55,017 nucleotides of DNA from Treponema sp. UBA6988 (GCA_002448445.1 DJYC01000091.1:1-55017), one strand, 5' to 3'. Positions 23,996 to 32,896 are shown, counted from the stretch's first letter. Notes: generated from the letters alone by a model not told the origin. Numbers and translations: made by a program.

Positions 23996-25093
23996 TTACA
24001 ATGAATTCAGTTCTTCTCTGAATATTTTATCGGCATCTTTGGAAGGAATTGTTCGCACTATTTTGCCCTTCTTGAAAATAATGACCTTGTCACCACCACC
24101 GGCAATTCCAAGGTCTGCGTGCTTGCCTTCTCCAGGCCCATTAACAATACATCCCATGACGGCAATAGTTACATCTTTTTTTAAGGAATAGAGCTCATTC
24201 TGCCACTTTTCCATAAAAGCGTGCACGTCAAAGCCCAAACGGCCGCATCTTGGGCAGCTTACCAATGTAACTCCGGCTTGCCTTTTGCCACATTCATGCA
24301 GTATCTCGCGACCTGCTATGACTTCGTTTTCCGGTGCAGATGAAAGGCTTACGCGGATTGTGGAACCAAGGCCTTCTTTTAGCAGGGTTGAAAATGCAAG
24401 CGTTGACTTTACGACACCGCTTATAAGGGGACCGGCTTCCGTTACGCCAATATGAAGGGGGATGTCGCTTTCTTTTGCAAATTCCTCATTGGCTTCTATT
24501 GTTTCCTGGACGGATGATGCCTTCATGCTTACAACTACGTTCTTAAAGTCAAGGTCTTCAAAAACGGCGGCTTCACGCATGGCTGTCTCTGCAAGGGCCT
24601 TTGCGCGGGTCATTCTTTTTTCTTCAACCCAGGCTTCAAGGTCTTTGGGAAGGCTTCCTGTGTTTACGCCTATTCTTATGGCAACACCCTTTTCTTTGCA
24701 GGCATTGACCACTTTTTCTACCCTGTCACGGCTTCCTATGTTGCCTGGATTTATTCTGATTACGGAAACTGGGCCTGATTTTAGCGTTTCAAGTGCCAGG
24801 CGGTAATCAAAATGAATGTCCGCAACTAAAGGCACGTCTGTGTGGGCGGCTATTATTCCAAGTGCTGCGGCACTTTGCATATCGGGGACAGCAAAACGGA
24901 TTATGTCGCAGCCAAGGGACTTTAGGGTGTTTATTTGCCTAAGGATTTGCTGCAGGTGTTCAGAGCCTTCCGTTACATCGGTAATGCCTTCTTTCCACAT
25001 TGTCTGAATTGTAACTGGATTGTCTCCGCCGACGAGTATTTTCCTTATTCCGCTAAATCCGCCTACTGTAACGACCCTTGGTGTCTTGAACAT
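23996..25093 (-). CDS. ispG: 4-hydroxy-3-methylbut-2-enyl diphosphate synthase
   Basis: The next-to-last step of the MEP isoprenoid pathway, using a 4Fe-4S cluster to convert MEcPP to HMBPP. It is 365 aa, the short bacterial form. A TIM-barrel part contains GGDNPVTIQTM, ADIHFDYRLA and IRINPGNIG. The C-terminal iron-sulphur domain carries CPRCGR and MGCIVNGPGEGKHADLG, which hold the cluster Cys residues. AAAGGGGC lies before the ATG, immediately after the strong hairpin that ends the V-ATPase operon. Isoprenoid precursor supply also feeds the undecaprenyl carrier used by the WbaP-like protein and the dimethylallyl donor used by MiaA. Confidence 0.95.
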   Translation of the reverse strand: MFKTPRVVTVGGFSGIRKILVGGDNPVTIQTMWKEGITDVTEGSEHLQQILRQINTLKSLGCDIIRFAVPDMQSAAALGIIAAHTDVPLVADIHFDYRLALETLKSGPVSVIRINPGNIGSRDRVEKVVNACKEKGVAIRIGVNTGSLPKDLEAWVEEKRMTRAKALAETAMREAAVFEDLDFKNVVVSMKASSVQETIEANEEFAKESDIPLHIGVTEAGPLISGVVKSTLAFSTLLKEGLGSTIRVSLSSAPENEVIAGREILHECGKRQAGVTLVSCPRCGRLGFDVHAFMEKWQNELYSLKKDVTIAVMGCIVNGPGEGKHADLGIAGGGDKVIIFKKGKIVRTIPSKDADKIFREELNSL

Positions 25094-25107
25094 AATCTTT
25101 GCCCCTT

Positions 25108-25152
25108 TAAAATAAGGGACTGCCCCTTCCCGCCTTACGGAAAAGAGCAGCC
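25108..25152 (-). terminator. Intrinsic terminator after the V-ATPase operon
   Basis: On the minus strand GGCTGCTCTTTTCC pairs over 14 positions (with G-T wobbles) with GGGAAGGGGCAGTCC around a GTAAGGC loop (plus-strand 25117-25152), followed by CTTATTTT. It separates atpK from ispG and lies only about 20 nt before the ispG start, so it could also limit readthrough into ispG. Confidence 0.65.
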
Positions 25153-25194
25153 TTTTTAGAAAATTGTAAATCTACTATGATATGGTCTGCCGGA

Positions 25195-25647
25195 TTAGAG
25201 CTGAACCATCATGCCGAATACCATGCTGAACAAAGCGATTGTTTCGCAAAGACCAACTACCATGATGTAGTTTGTAAAGCCCTTACCTGTTTCGCCAAGA
25301 GCATCGGAACCAGCGGCACCAGCTTTTCCCTGTGCAATTGCAGACATACACATAGAAAGACCACATGCAATGCCAAGACCCAAGAGGAAGAGACCGCCTG
25401 TCTTATATGCTTCTTCTGCAAGAGCCTTTGCCTTTGCAAGCATGTTGTTCATAAGAAGGAAGCCGTAAATTGTCTGTGTAAGCGGAGCACCGGCAAAAAC
25501 AACCAGAAGGAATGGAGCAGGCTTGTTGTTCAAGTAACATCTTTTCCATGCTCCAATAGCACCCTGGCCTGCAATACCAATACCAATTGCACTTCCCATA
25601 GCGGCAATGCCCATTACAACACCAGCACCAATCATACCCCAGTTCAT
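25195..25647 (-). CDS. atpK: V-type ATPase subunit K (rotor proteolipid)
   Basis: The membrane rotor subunit that carries ions across the inner membrane. The 150 aa contain four hydrophobic helices (two hairpins), a duplicated form as in Enterococcus NtpK. The essential carboxylate is Glu135 in the last helix (GLCETIALF). The first hairpin has Gln58 (PLTQTIYGF) where a second Glu could be, so there is one ion site per subunit. Thr57, Gln58, Gln106 and Glu135 match the Na+ ligands Thr64, Gln65, Gln110 and Glu139 of Enterococcus hirae NtpK, which suggests Na+ coupling. AAGGAG precedes the ATG. A hairpin separates it from atpI. Confidence 0.93.
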   Translation of the reverse strand: MNWGMIGAGVVMGIAAMGSAIGIGIAGQGAIGAWKRCYLNNKPAPFLLVVFAGAPLTQTIYGFLLMNNMLAKAKALAEEAYKTGGLFLLGLGIACGLSMCMSAIAQGKAGAAGSDALGETGKGFTNYIMVVGLCETIALFSMVFGMMVQL

Positions 25648-25694
25648 AATTAACTCCTTAAGCCCTTTTTGGGCAGTTTATTATTCTATTTAAA

Positions 25695-25713
25695 GACGGG
25701 CACAAAACCCGCC
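25695..25713 (-). promoter_or_regulatory. Hairpin between atpI and atpK
   Basis: On the minus strand GGCGGG (rc of 25708-25713) pairs with CCCGTC (rc of 25695-25700) around TTTTGTG, followed by TTTAAATAG. It is a weak terminator or mRNA-stabilising stem-loop in front of atpK, whose product is needed in about ten copies per complex. Confidence 0.45.
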
Positions 25714-25753
25714 TGTTATCAAGTTTTAGTTCTGCAAAAGCAGACTTCCGACA

Positions 25754-27763
25754 TTATTCTTCACCGAAAGGCTTTGCACCTTCGCTGAAAGGCCTATACT
25801 TTGTTCCGCTCCATGTCATTCCCAAGTGAGTTGAGAATTCAAGGGTGTTAAGACGTACGCCGTGAACGATTACGGAAAGCAGGTTCAGCATCATGTTAAG
25901 TCCATGACCAAACACAAGAAGAACTACCGCAAAGATTACGAGCGCAAGCTTGCCGAACATTGGGCCTGCCATTGAGTTTACCGTACTGCTGATTGCAGCT
26001 CCCGCAAGAGCTACAGCCCAGAGGCGGATATAGGAAACAATGTCCGAGAACACGTTAACGATACCCAAAAGCACGCTGATGATGTTCTTGCAGCTTTCCA
26101 AGACAGACTTTCCGATGCTTCCGTCATAATTGGAGAAGACAAAGCTTAACGCAAATCCGAACAAAAGTACACCTATACAGATAATAGGCAGATTTGACGG
26201 GAAGGTAAAGCCGAATGCCCTTATCGGAATGCCAGTGTCGCTCAGGGGGAACTTGCTGGAATCAACAACCATGTTCATTACAACGTAGAACATGCCCCAA
26301 AGCTGCATTAGGGAACCCAATTCACCTATAGCCTTAAGACTCTTTCTGTTGCTTACAATGCCCTTTATGTGCGCAATGCTAAGCTGAATCAATGCAAGAA
26401 CAAAGCAGAAAACCTTCTGGTTAGTGTTGGCGGCCTCTTCGCCCACAGTGCTTGCTGCAAAAGGACTTGCAGAAGAAAGACCAGTAAACCAAGACGGCAG
26501 CCTGTCCGCAGAAATTCCAAAGAGAGAGCACGTGAGTGTTCCCCAAACCATAGTACAGACACCCAAAAGAACTACAAGCACAGGAAGCGACCTTGAGCCT
26601 TTTTTGCTCTTGAAGTAAAGCAAAAGACCCAAAAGCGCAATCAAAAGGCCGTAGCCAGCATCCGCAAAAATCATTGCAAAGAAGATGCAGAAGAACATCA
26701 GGAACCAGCCCGAAATATCATATTCATGATAGCCCGGAGTTACGTCCAAGAAGTCCGTGAGCGGATAGATAAGGCTTACAAGCTTGTTGTTGTGAAGCTT
26801 TGTAGGAACAAAGTCTTCTTCCGCAGGGTCTGAAACTGCATAGGCCCATTCATTAGCCCTGCATTCACTTTCAAACTTGCCCATTGAGTCAACAGGAACA
26901 TAGCCCGTAACCCATGCAAGAGAATTTCCGCTTTCCTCTTCCTCGGCCTTTGCCTGTGCAAGAGCATCTTCCACGGTCATAGGCTCCAAAGAATCTTTAG
27001 CTTCTTCTGCCTTACCGCTTTGGTCACGTTCCATGCCGCTGTAGACATTTTCAAATTCAATGTCTGTTGCAAGAGAATTCTTTAAGTCTGCAAGGACGGC
27101 ACGGTACTTTTTGTCTTCGGTAAGCTCGCTTTCTATCTGGGCGATTCTTGCCTTTGCTTCCGCAATATCCGCAGCTATTTTGTCCGTAGAACGGTCCGGC
27201 ACAGGTACAGAATATGCTTCTGGAGGCAAATCCGCTGGCCTATCCGTTACTTCTGTTTCCGAAAGAAGCAGAAAACGCGCGGTCTTGTTAACGGAATTTA
27301 CCAGTATGGTCTTTGATTCCTTGCCCACAAGCGAATACTTGTCCAGAGGAATCTCGAACATATAAAGGAATATTCCCTTTTCTGCAAGATATGCAAAATC
27401 ATCCGGGTCTACTGACCCCCAGGAAGAAAGACGCTCAAGCTCTATTATATCCTGTGAGATTTTGTCCAGCAGGGACTTCTTTTTGTCATTCAGGGAAACA
27501 ATTTCCTTTGCCTTTTCAATTGCACCTTCTTTAGAAAGCTTTACCTGAACCGGCAACTGCTTTTTAGGCAACTTTATTTCATCAATGATAGAAATAGCCT
27601 TGTCTGCGGCAGCTGAATTTTCCTTGTACAAAGCAAGAACCGGACCTTTGCCCTGGACTGTCTCCAAATGAAGCAGGCCCATCTTGCGAAGTTTCTTTAA
27701 AGACTCCTTGCGGTGCGAATTCAATACGACAAGGGAAACTTTTTTCATCTGAACAATTGCCAT
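25754..27763 (-). CDS. atpI: V-type ATPase subunit I (membrane stator, a-subunit type)
   Basis: The 669-aa stator subunit that forms the ion half-channels and joins the peripheral stalk. The N-terminal cytoplasmic half (about 1-330) is charged with coiled segments, and the C-terminal half has about seven hydrophobic helices (from about 350). The conserved Arg region is visible as DIVSYIRLWAVALAGAAISS (about 572-591); Arg578 in that stretch is the likely counter-charge to Glu135 of subunit K. The length is normal for bacterial V-types. The ATG shares one base with the atpD stop, so the genes are coupled. Confidence 0.93.
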   Translation of the reverse strand: MAIVQMKKVSLVVLNSHRKESLKKLRKMGLLHLETVQGKGPVLALYKENSAAADKAISIIDEIKLPKKQLPVQVKLSKEGAIEKAKEIVSLNDKKKSLLDKISQDIIELERLSSWGSVDPDDFAYLAEKGIFLYMFEIPLDKYSLVGKESKTILVNSVNKTARFLLLSETEVTDRPADLPPEAYSVPVPDRSTDKIAADIAEAKARIAQIESELTEDKKYRAVLADLKNSLATDIEFENVYSGMERDQSGKAEEAKDSLEPMTVEDALAQAKAEEEESGNSLAWVTGYVPVDSMGKFESECRANEWAYAVSDPAEEDFVPTKLHNNKLVSLIYPLTDFLDVTPGYHEYDISGWFLMFFCIFFAMIFADAGYGLLIALLGLLLYFKSKKGSRSLPVLVVLLGVCTMVWGTLTCSLFGISADRLPSWFTGLSSASPFAASTVGEEAANTNQKVFCFVLALIQLSIAHIKGIVSNRKSLKAIGELGSLMQLWGMFYVVMNMVVDSSKFPLSDTGIPIRAFGFTFPSNLPIICIGVLLFGFALSFVFSNYDGSIGKSVLESCKNIISVLLGIVNVFSDIVSYIRLWAVALAGAAISSTVNSMAGPMFGKLALVIFAVVLLVFGHGLNMMLNLLSVIVHGVRLNTLEFSTHLGMTWSGTKYRPFSEGAKPFGEE

Positions 27764-28392
27764 TATTTACCTCCCTTGTCTTTTGCATCTGAAGACGCCA
27801 CATTCTGGAGCTTCTTCTTTGAAATCTTTGAGCGTACAACGGCGGCAACCTGTTCGTCTCCAAGGAAAACACCAATTTTCTTGATGTTAGCTTTTGTTTC
27901 GGGAATCTTAACCTTCTCGAAGAGGTTTACGCGCTGAGTCGTAGTACGCAGTTCCTTGGAAAGAAGCCTTACCTGCTCCTCAAGCACTTCTGCCTGAAGG
28001 TCAAGCTCAAGGGCCTTTTCCATGCGGTCTGCAGCCATGTCTATCCACAAAGGTGTTGAATAAAGGTCGTAATCTCCACGGCCAAAATCAGCACCTTCAT
28101 AAATTGGAATCTTTACGCCGGCAATGTTGCCCCAGCCCTTCTTAATGTTCCTTACGGTGACCATTTCGGGCTTGAATGCATCCTGTTCGCCGAAGACGGA
28201 AATCCATTTTTCAAAGTCCTCTTCCAGAGATTTTTTCTGGGCACGGACTTCCCTGGCCTTTTCGTCTATCGTTCGTATTTCTGACTGCAGCTGCTGTTTT
28301 TTAAGCGTAAGGGTCGGAAGATAGCGCTGGTACATCTTAAGCGCGTCTTTCTGAACCTTCTGCTCATTTTTAGTCAGCTTTATCTTAGCCAT
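27763..28392 (-). CDS. atpD: V-type ATPase subunit D (central stalk)
   Basis: The central rotor shaft linking the A3B3 head to the membrane ring. It is 209 aa, with long N- and C-terminal helices that would form the coiled coil. The N-terminal KIKLTKNEQKVQKDALKMYQ and the C-terminal RVNLFEKVKIPETKANIKKI match the family. The short globular middle has GWGNIAGVKIPIYE. The tail SKKKLQNVASSDAKDKGGK is lysine-rich. I see no atpF gene for its usual stalk partner in the operon. Confidence 0.92.
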   Translation of the reverse strand: MAKIKLTKNEQKVQKDALKMYQRYLPTLTLKKQQLQSEIRTIDEKAREVRAQKKSLEEDFEKWISVFGEQDAFKPEMVTVRNIKKGWGNIAGVKIPIYEGADFGRGDYDLYSTPLWIDMAADRMEKALELDLQAEVLEEQVRLLSKELRTTTQRVNLFEKVKIPETKANIKKIGVFLGDEQVAAVVRSKISKKKLQNVASSDAKDKGGK

Positions 28393-28411
28393 TAATCAAG
28401 CTCCCAAAAAA

Positions 28412-29707
28412 TTAGTTCTTCGGCCAGAACTGTTCAATAAGTTCTGTCTTAAGGCCTGTTTCCTGCTTTTCAAAACATGAGGCAAGAATCTTCCAGCCGT
28501 TGTCCAAAGCCTCTTCAAGAGGAACGTTTACGGACAAATCCATCATCTGGGATTCAAACATTACGCCGTATTTAAGGAGCTTTTCGTCCCATGCGGACAT
28601 GTTGAAGCCCATGGACTTCTTTTCCAGAGTATCCTTGTACTGGGCGTAAAGCTTAATCATTGCGTCCATAAGGTTACGGTGGTCTTTTCTTGTCTTACCG
28701 TTTACGTTCTGCTTAAGACGAGAAAGGCTTCCGAATGGCTCGATGCGTCCACCCTTAAGGTAGAACTGGCCTTCCGTGATGTAGCCCGTGTTGTCTGGAA
28801 CCGGGTGTGTAACGTCGTCACCAGGCATTGTTGTTACGGCAAGAACCGTTACAGAGCCCTGGTCGGCAAAGTCAACAGCCTTTTCGTAACGGGATGCAAG
28901 CTGTGAATAAAGGTCTCCCGGATAACCGCGGTTTGAAGGAACCTGCTCCTGAGTAATAGCAATTTCCTTCATTGAGTCTGCAAAGTTTGTCATGTCCGTA
29001 AGAAGAACAAGAACGTCTTTTCCCTGAAGGGCAAACTGTTCAGCAACTGCAAGCGAAAGATCAGGAATCTTCATTGCTTCTACAGTAGGGTCTGCAGAAG
29101 TATGAACGAACATTACCGTCTTGCTAAGTGAGCCACCCTCTTCAAGTGTGTTCTTAAAGTAAAGGTAGTCGTCATATTTAAGACCCATACCGCCAAGAAC
29201 GATTACGTCTGCCTCTGCCTGCATTGCAATACGGGCAAGCAGCTGGTTGTATGGTTCACCGGAGATAGAGAAGATAGGAATCTTCTGGCTTACGACCAGT
29301 GTGTTGAACATGTCGATCATCGGGATGTTGGTACGCATCATGCGGTTTGCAAGAATACGCTTTGACGGGTTTACGGAAGGACCACCGATTGGGACAAGGT
29401 TTTCCGCAAGGGAAGGACCGTGATCGCGGGGCTCTGCTGAACCGTTGAAAATGCGTCCAAGAAGGTTGTCGCTAAAGGAAACGCGCATGTCGTGGCCAAG
29501 GAAACGGATTTTGTCGTTTGTAGCAACACCGCGGCCACCTGCAAAAACCTGAAGCGAAACGTTCTCGCCGTCAATTTTGTTCACCTCGGCAAGTGACTTA
29601 CCAAAGCGTGTTTCGATTTCAGCAAGCTCATTGAGCTTTACTCCGTTTGCCTTAACCGTGATAACGCTTCCGTTAATGCTTTCTATTTTGCTGTATACTT
29701 TGTTCAT
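28412..29707 (-). CDS. atpB: V-type ATPase subunit B (regulatory, non-catalytic)
   Basis: The non-catalytic nucleotide-binding subunit of the A3B3 head. It is 431 aa, slightly short compared with about 460. A beta-barrel start is followed by LGRIFNGSAEPRDHG, GGPSVNPSKRI and IPMIDMFNTLVVSQKIPIFS. In place of a P-loop it has SISGEPYNQLLARIA, and then LLTDMTNFADSMKEIAITQE with VPSNRGYPGDLYSQLASRYE. The lack of a GxGKT motif is normal for B. The ATG shares a base with the atpA stop. The last residues (EQFWPKN) are typical of the spirochaete/Bacteroidetes type as far as I recall. Confidence 0.94.
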   Translation of the reverse strand: MNKVYSKIESINGSVITVKANGVKLNELAEIETRFGKSLAEVNKIDGENVSLQVFAGGRGVATNDKIRFLGHDMRVSFSDNLLGRIFNGSAEPRDHGPSLAENLVPIGGPSVNPSKRILANRMMRTNIPMIDMFNTLVVSQKIPIFSISGEPYNQLLARIAMQAEADVIVLGGMGLKYDDYLYFKNTLEEGGSLSKTVMFVHTSADPTVEAMKIPDLSLAVAEQFALQGKDVLVLLTDMTNFADSMKEIAITQEQVPSNRGYPGDLYSQLASRYEKAVDFADQGSVTVLAVTTMPGDDVTHPVPDNTGYITEGQFYLKGGRIEPFGSLSRLKQNVNGKTRKDHRNLMDAMIKLYAQYKDTLEKKSMGFNMSAWDEKLLKYGVMFESQMMDLSVNVPLEEALDNGWKILASCFEKQETGLKTELIEQFWPKN

Positions 29708-31476
29708 TACTGACCATCCTTAAGAAGGGCTTTTACTTCTTCGCTGATTTTAGCTTCCTTTGAAGCAAGAAGGTCGTCTATCATCTTTTCATAGTCCTTG
29801 AACTTGGCACTCTTGAATTCTGCGTAGTTCATGTCCTTGAAGTCCTGCTGCAAGTTCGCAAAGAGGGAGCGTGCTTCGTCTTTTTCGCTTACGCCGAAAG
29901 AAGAACCAAGGATTCCCACAATCTTCTCGAACATATATTTCTGGCGCTCAGGGCTTGATGCACCTTCAATTTCGTCGAATGAATCCTGCTGCATGTAGAC
30001 GGCATCAAGGAATTCACTCTTAAGGTAGAGGATAAAGTCTTCGAGAGAAGTACCTTCTTCGCCAACAACCTTCATCATGGAACTGACTTCCTGACCGCGC
30101 TTGTAAATCTTGCGGGCATATTCAACCCATGCGGAATTCATTGAAGGCTTGTACTTTGACCATGAATCCAGAGGGTCAATTGAAGGATAGCGGCGTGCGT
30201 CGGAGCGTTCGCGGCTCAAACCGTGGAATGCACCAACAACCTTAAGTGTTGCCTGGGTAACAGGTTCCTCAAAGTTACCACCTGCAGGAGAAACTGTACC
30301 ACCGATTGTTACGGAACCAGTTGAACCGTCGCGGAGGCGGACAATACCTGCACGTTCATAGAATGAAGCTATTGTTGACTCAAGGTATGCAGGGAATGCC
30401 TCTTCGCCAGGAATCTCTTCCAAACGGCCGGACATTTCGCGCATAGCCTGTGCCCAACGTGATGTTGAGTCTGCAAGAAGAAGAACGTGGAGGCCCATCT
30501 GGCGGTAGTATTCAGCAAGGGTTACGCCAGTATAAACCGAAGCTTCGCGGGAAGCAACAGGCATAGAAGACGTATTACAGATGATGATTGTACGCTCCAT
30601 AAGGGAACGTCCGGTTCTTGGGTCCTTAAGTTCCGGGAATTCAGTAAGTGTTTCTACAACTTCACCGGCACGCTCTCCACAAGCTGCAATGATTACGATG
30701 TCTACGTCGGCGTTGCGGCTTGTCGTGTGCTGAAGAACGGTCTTACCAGCACCGAATGGGCCCGGAATACAGTAGGTACCACCCTTTGCAACTGGGAAGA
30801 AGGTGTCTATAAGGCGAACTTTTGTTACCATTGAATCAGAAGGCATAAGGCGCTCTGCATAGCAGTCAACGGCTCTCTTTACAGGCCACTTAAAGCTCAT
30901 GCAGATGTCGTGGGACTTGCCCTTTGCATCGGTAAGGGTTGCGATTGTGTCGTGAATCTTGTATGAACCGCTCTTTGCAACCTTCTTTACCTTGTACGTT
31001 CCAAGGAATGTGTATGGAACCTGAATCTTGTGCGTAAAAGGTCCTTCAGGAACAGAACCAACTATGTCTCCGGCCTGAACAGTATCCCCTTCTTTTGCGA
31101 TAGGCGTAAAGTCCCATTCCTTTTTTTCATCAAGAGCAGGAAGATAGACACCGCGCTCAAGGAAGTAGCCTGAATGCTGGGCAAGAAGCGGAAGCGGGTT
31201 CTGCAAACCGTCATAAACCTGTCCCAAAAGACCAGGTCCAACTTCTACGCTAAGAAGGTCATCGGTAAATTTAACTTCACAGTCAGTTGAAATACCGTTC
31301 GTCATTTCATAAATCTGCATCTGTGCCGTGTTTCCGCGGATACGGATTACCTCTCCCTTAAGCAGCTTGCCGTCTACGTTGACGTAGCCTACTTCGTTGA
31401 GAGATACCTTACCGTTGAACTCTACAGAAACCATGTTTCCGTTTACGGCAACTACTTTGCCTTTTGTATCTGTCAT
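29707..31476 (-). CDS. atpA: V-type ATPase subunit A (catalytic)
   Basis: The catalytic subunit that couples ATP hydrolysis or synthesis to rotation. It is 589 aa. An N-terminal barrel is followed by the A-type insert (non-homologous region) with VPEGPFTHKI. The P-loop GPFGAGKTVLQ is at about 235-245, followed by ACGERAGEV, LADSTSRWAQAMREMSGRLE and ERAGIVRLRDGSTGSVT. The start overlaps the stop of the DUF2764 gene by 4 nt. Whether the complex makes ATP or pumps ions is not visible from sequence; in anaerobic treponemes lacking respiration, ion pumping is the usual inference. Confidence 0.95.
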   Translation of the reverse strand: MTDTKGKVVAVNGNMVSVEFNGKVSLNEVGYVNVDGKLLKGEVIRIRGNTAQMQIYEMTNGISTDCEVKFTDDLLSVEVGPGLLGQVYDGLQNPLPLLAQHSGYFLERGVYLPALDEKKEWDFTPIAKEGDTVQAGDIVGSVPEGPFTHKIQVPYTFLGTYKVKKVAKSGSYKIHDTIATLTDAKGKSHDICMSFKWPVKRAVDCYAERLMPSDSMVTKVRLIDTFFPVAKGGTYCIPGPFGAGKTVLQHTTSRNADVDIVIIAACGERAGEVVETLTEFPELKDPRTGRSLMERTIIICNTSSMPVASREASVYTGVTLAEYYRQMGLHVLLLADSTSRWAQAMREMSGRLEEIPGEEAFPAYLESTIASFYERAGIVRLRDGSTGSVTIGGTVSPAGGNFEEPVTQATLKVVGAFHGLSRERSDARRYPSIDPLDSWSKYKPSMNSAWVEYARKIYKRGQEVSSMMKVVGEEGTSLEDFILYLKSEFLDAVYMQQDSFDEIEGASSPERQKYMFEKIVGILGSSFGVSEKDEARSLFANLQQDFKDMNYAEFKSAKFKDYEKMIDDLLASKEAKISEEVKALLKDGQ

Positions 31477-32021
31477 TTCTTTTCTCCAAGAATCTCGTCA
31501 TAAATTTTGTGGTAAGAAGCGAGTCCTAAATCTCTGTTAAACTTCTTCATACGTTCAACAAGCATGAGCTTAAGTCCATAGCAGTAAACCGCATCAACAG
31601 AAAAAATATCCAGTGGTGCAATTTTATCCAGAACGCCAAGACGGTACTCGTTAAGATACTGTTCGGCGCTAAGAGGACTGTCCATGCCTGTTGCCGTACG
31701 CGCAGCCTGAACAACTTCTCCGTCGCTGGAGATAGGAATGTCCTTGGCTTCCTTCTTCATCTTGAGTGCGCGCACTTGGGCAAGTGCAAACCTTAGGTTG
31801 CGTTCCTTTGTATACCATTGGTCAAGGAAAGCAGAACCTGTAGGCTCACCTTTTTTGGGAGGCTCAAGGGAAAGGCTCTTTGCAGCTTTTGCCGCACCGC
31901 TGGACATAAAGCGGGAGCACAAATCCTTAAAATACTCCGTCGTTATGGGAAGTTTGGAATTACTGTCGCTGTTTACCGAAAAAGCCGGCAACTGGGCTAC
32001 CAGATAATACAAATGTTCCAC
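31473..32021 (-). CDS. DUF2764 protein of the V-ATPase operon (probable C-subunit equivalent)
   Basis: A 182-aa, largely helical, soluble protein that opens MEHLYYLVAQLPAFSV and has the pattern of DUF2764, found only inside bacterial V-ATPase operons. It sits where the C subunit gene would be, between E and A, with overlaps on both sides (1 nt with atpE, 4 nt with atpA). C normally links the central stalk to the ring, and DUF2764 is a plausible divergent replacement. This is inference from position, helicity and the lack of any other C gene. Confidence 0.8.
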   Translation of the reverse strand: MEHLYYLVAQLPAFSVNSDSNSKLPITTEYFKDLCSRFMSSGAAKAAKSLSLEPPKKGEPTGSAFLDQWYTKERNLRFALAQVRALKMKKEAKDIPISSDGEVVQAARTATGMDSPLSAEQYLNEYRLGVLDKIAPLDIFSVDAVYCYGLKLMLVERMKKFNRDLGLASYHKIYDEILGEKK

Positions 32022-32785
32022 TATTTCTTTCCTTTTGCAGCAGTCTTTCTTGCTGTTGTTGTTTTAGCAGCAGTTTTGGCAGTCGTCTTTGAAGCAGGTC
32101 TTCCCGGTCTCTTAGCGGCTGGCTTTTCCTCTTCATCAGAAGAATCAAATTCAACTCTTTCTGAAGGGATTCCCTTTGCGGCATTCATCATAAGCTGGGT
32201 TGTGCGGGGGTTCAAGTATGAACTGAACAGGCCTGCAACTTCATCAGCGCTAAAGTCATAGAAAGCCCTTCCGTCTTTTGTTCCAATTCTGAATCCTGAA
32301 TTCAAAGAATCATCACCCTTGATTACGAGGCCTTTTGAAATCTGGCTCTTAAGGGCAGTCTTTACGGTGCTTTCCAAAGCCTTCAAATCCTTTGCAGGAA
32401 GAAGGACAGACAAATCGTTTTCTCCGGATTTTGAAGAAACCCAAGCCTTAACTGTTTCCGGAATAAGTTTCTTGAGCAAATCCTTGTCAAAGGCCTTTTC
32501 TGCCTCTGCCGTTACCAAAGCAGAAATTTCCCTGTTGATTCCTTCACGGAAAGAGATAATCAGGTTGCGTCCAGCCTGCTCTATGGCATCTTCGCTGGCT
32601 TTTTCCATTCTTTCAGTTTCCGCCTTGGCATTCTTAATGATGCTGTCAGCCTTTGCCTCTGCTTCCTTGATGATGGAAGCGGCTTTATCTTCCGCCTCTG
32701 TAACAATCTTCTGCGCAGAAGTCTCCGCGGTGGCAACACCATCTCTTTTGATCTTGTCGATCAATTCCTGTAACTGGACGTCCAT
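32021..32785 (-). CDS. atpE: V-type ATPase subunit E with an H1-like basic tail
   Basis: A peripheral stalk subunit, 254 aa from the ATG at 32785. A further 15 upstream codons are open, but GAGGT just upstream and the family start MDVQLQELIDKIKRDG favour this one. Residues 1-105 are a long Ala/Glu/Lys helix (stalk coiled coil), and about 105-200 is the globular E domain. The end is unusual: after DSSDEEEKP comes a tail rich in Ala, Lys, Thr and Pro, with KRPGRPASK and repeats of KTTAK/KTAAK, to the last residues TAAKGKK. The tail looks like bacterial histone H1-like or AT-hook sequence, not like a normal E subunit. It is the first gene of the operon. Confidence 0.88.
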   Translation of the reverse strand: MDVQLQELIDKIKRDGVATAETSAQKIVTEAEDKAASIIKEAEAKADSIIKNAKAETERMEKASEDAIEQAGRNLIISFREGINREISALVTAEAEKAFDKDLLKKLIPETVKAWVSSKSGENDLSVLLPAKDLKALESTVKTALKSQISKGLVIKGDDSLNSGFRIGTKDGRAFYDFSADEVAGLFSSYLNPRTTQLMMNAAKGIPSERVEFDSSDEEEKPAAKRPGRPASKTTAKTAAKTTTARKTAAKGKK

Positions 32786-32896
32786 TGTGACCTCTCTATT
32801 TTCATTAAAATATAACTTTTTCCGTGGCAAAAAATGCCGTATGATTCATCTTCGCAAGACAAAACTGAATTGCGGATAAAATCCAACAATAATTTA
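32786..32896 (-). other. Upstream region of the V-ATPase operon
   Basis: It holds a GAGGT ribosome binding site, a TATATT box about 20 nt before the atpE start (-35 weak), and a small ggca/tgcc hairpin. A promoter must lie here because the galM terminator ends the upstream unit, but its -35 element is not clear. Confidence 0.3.
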
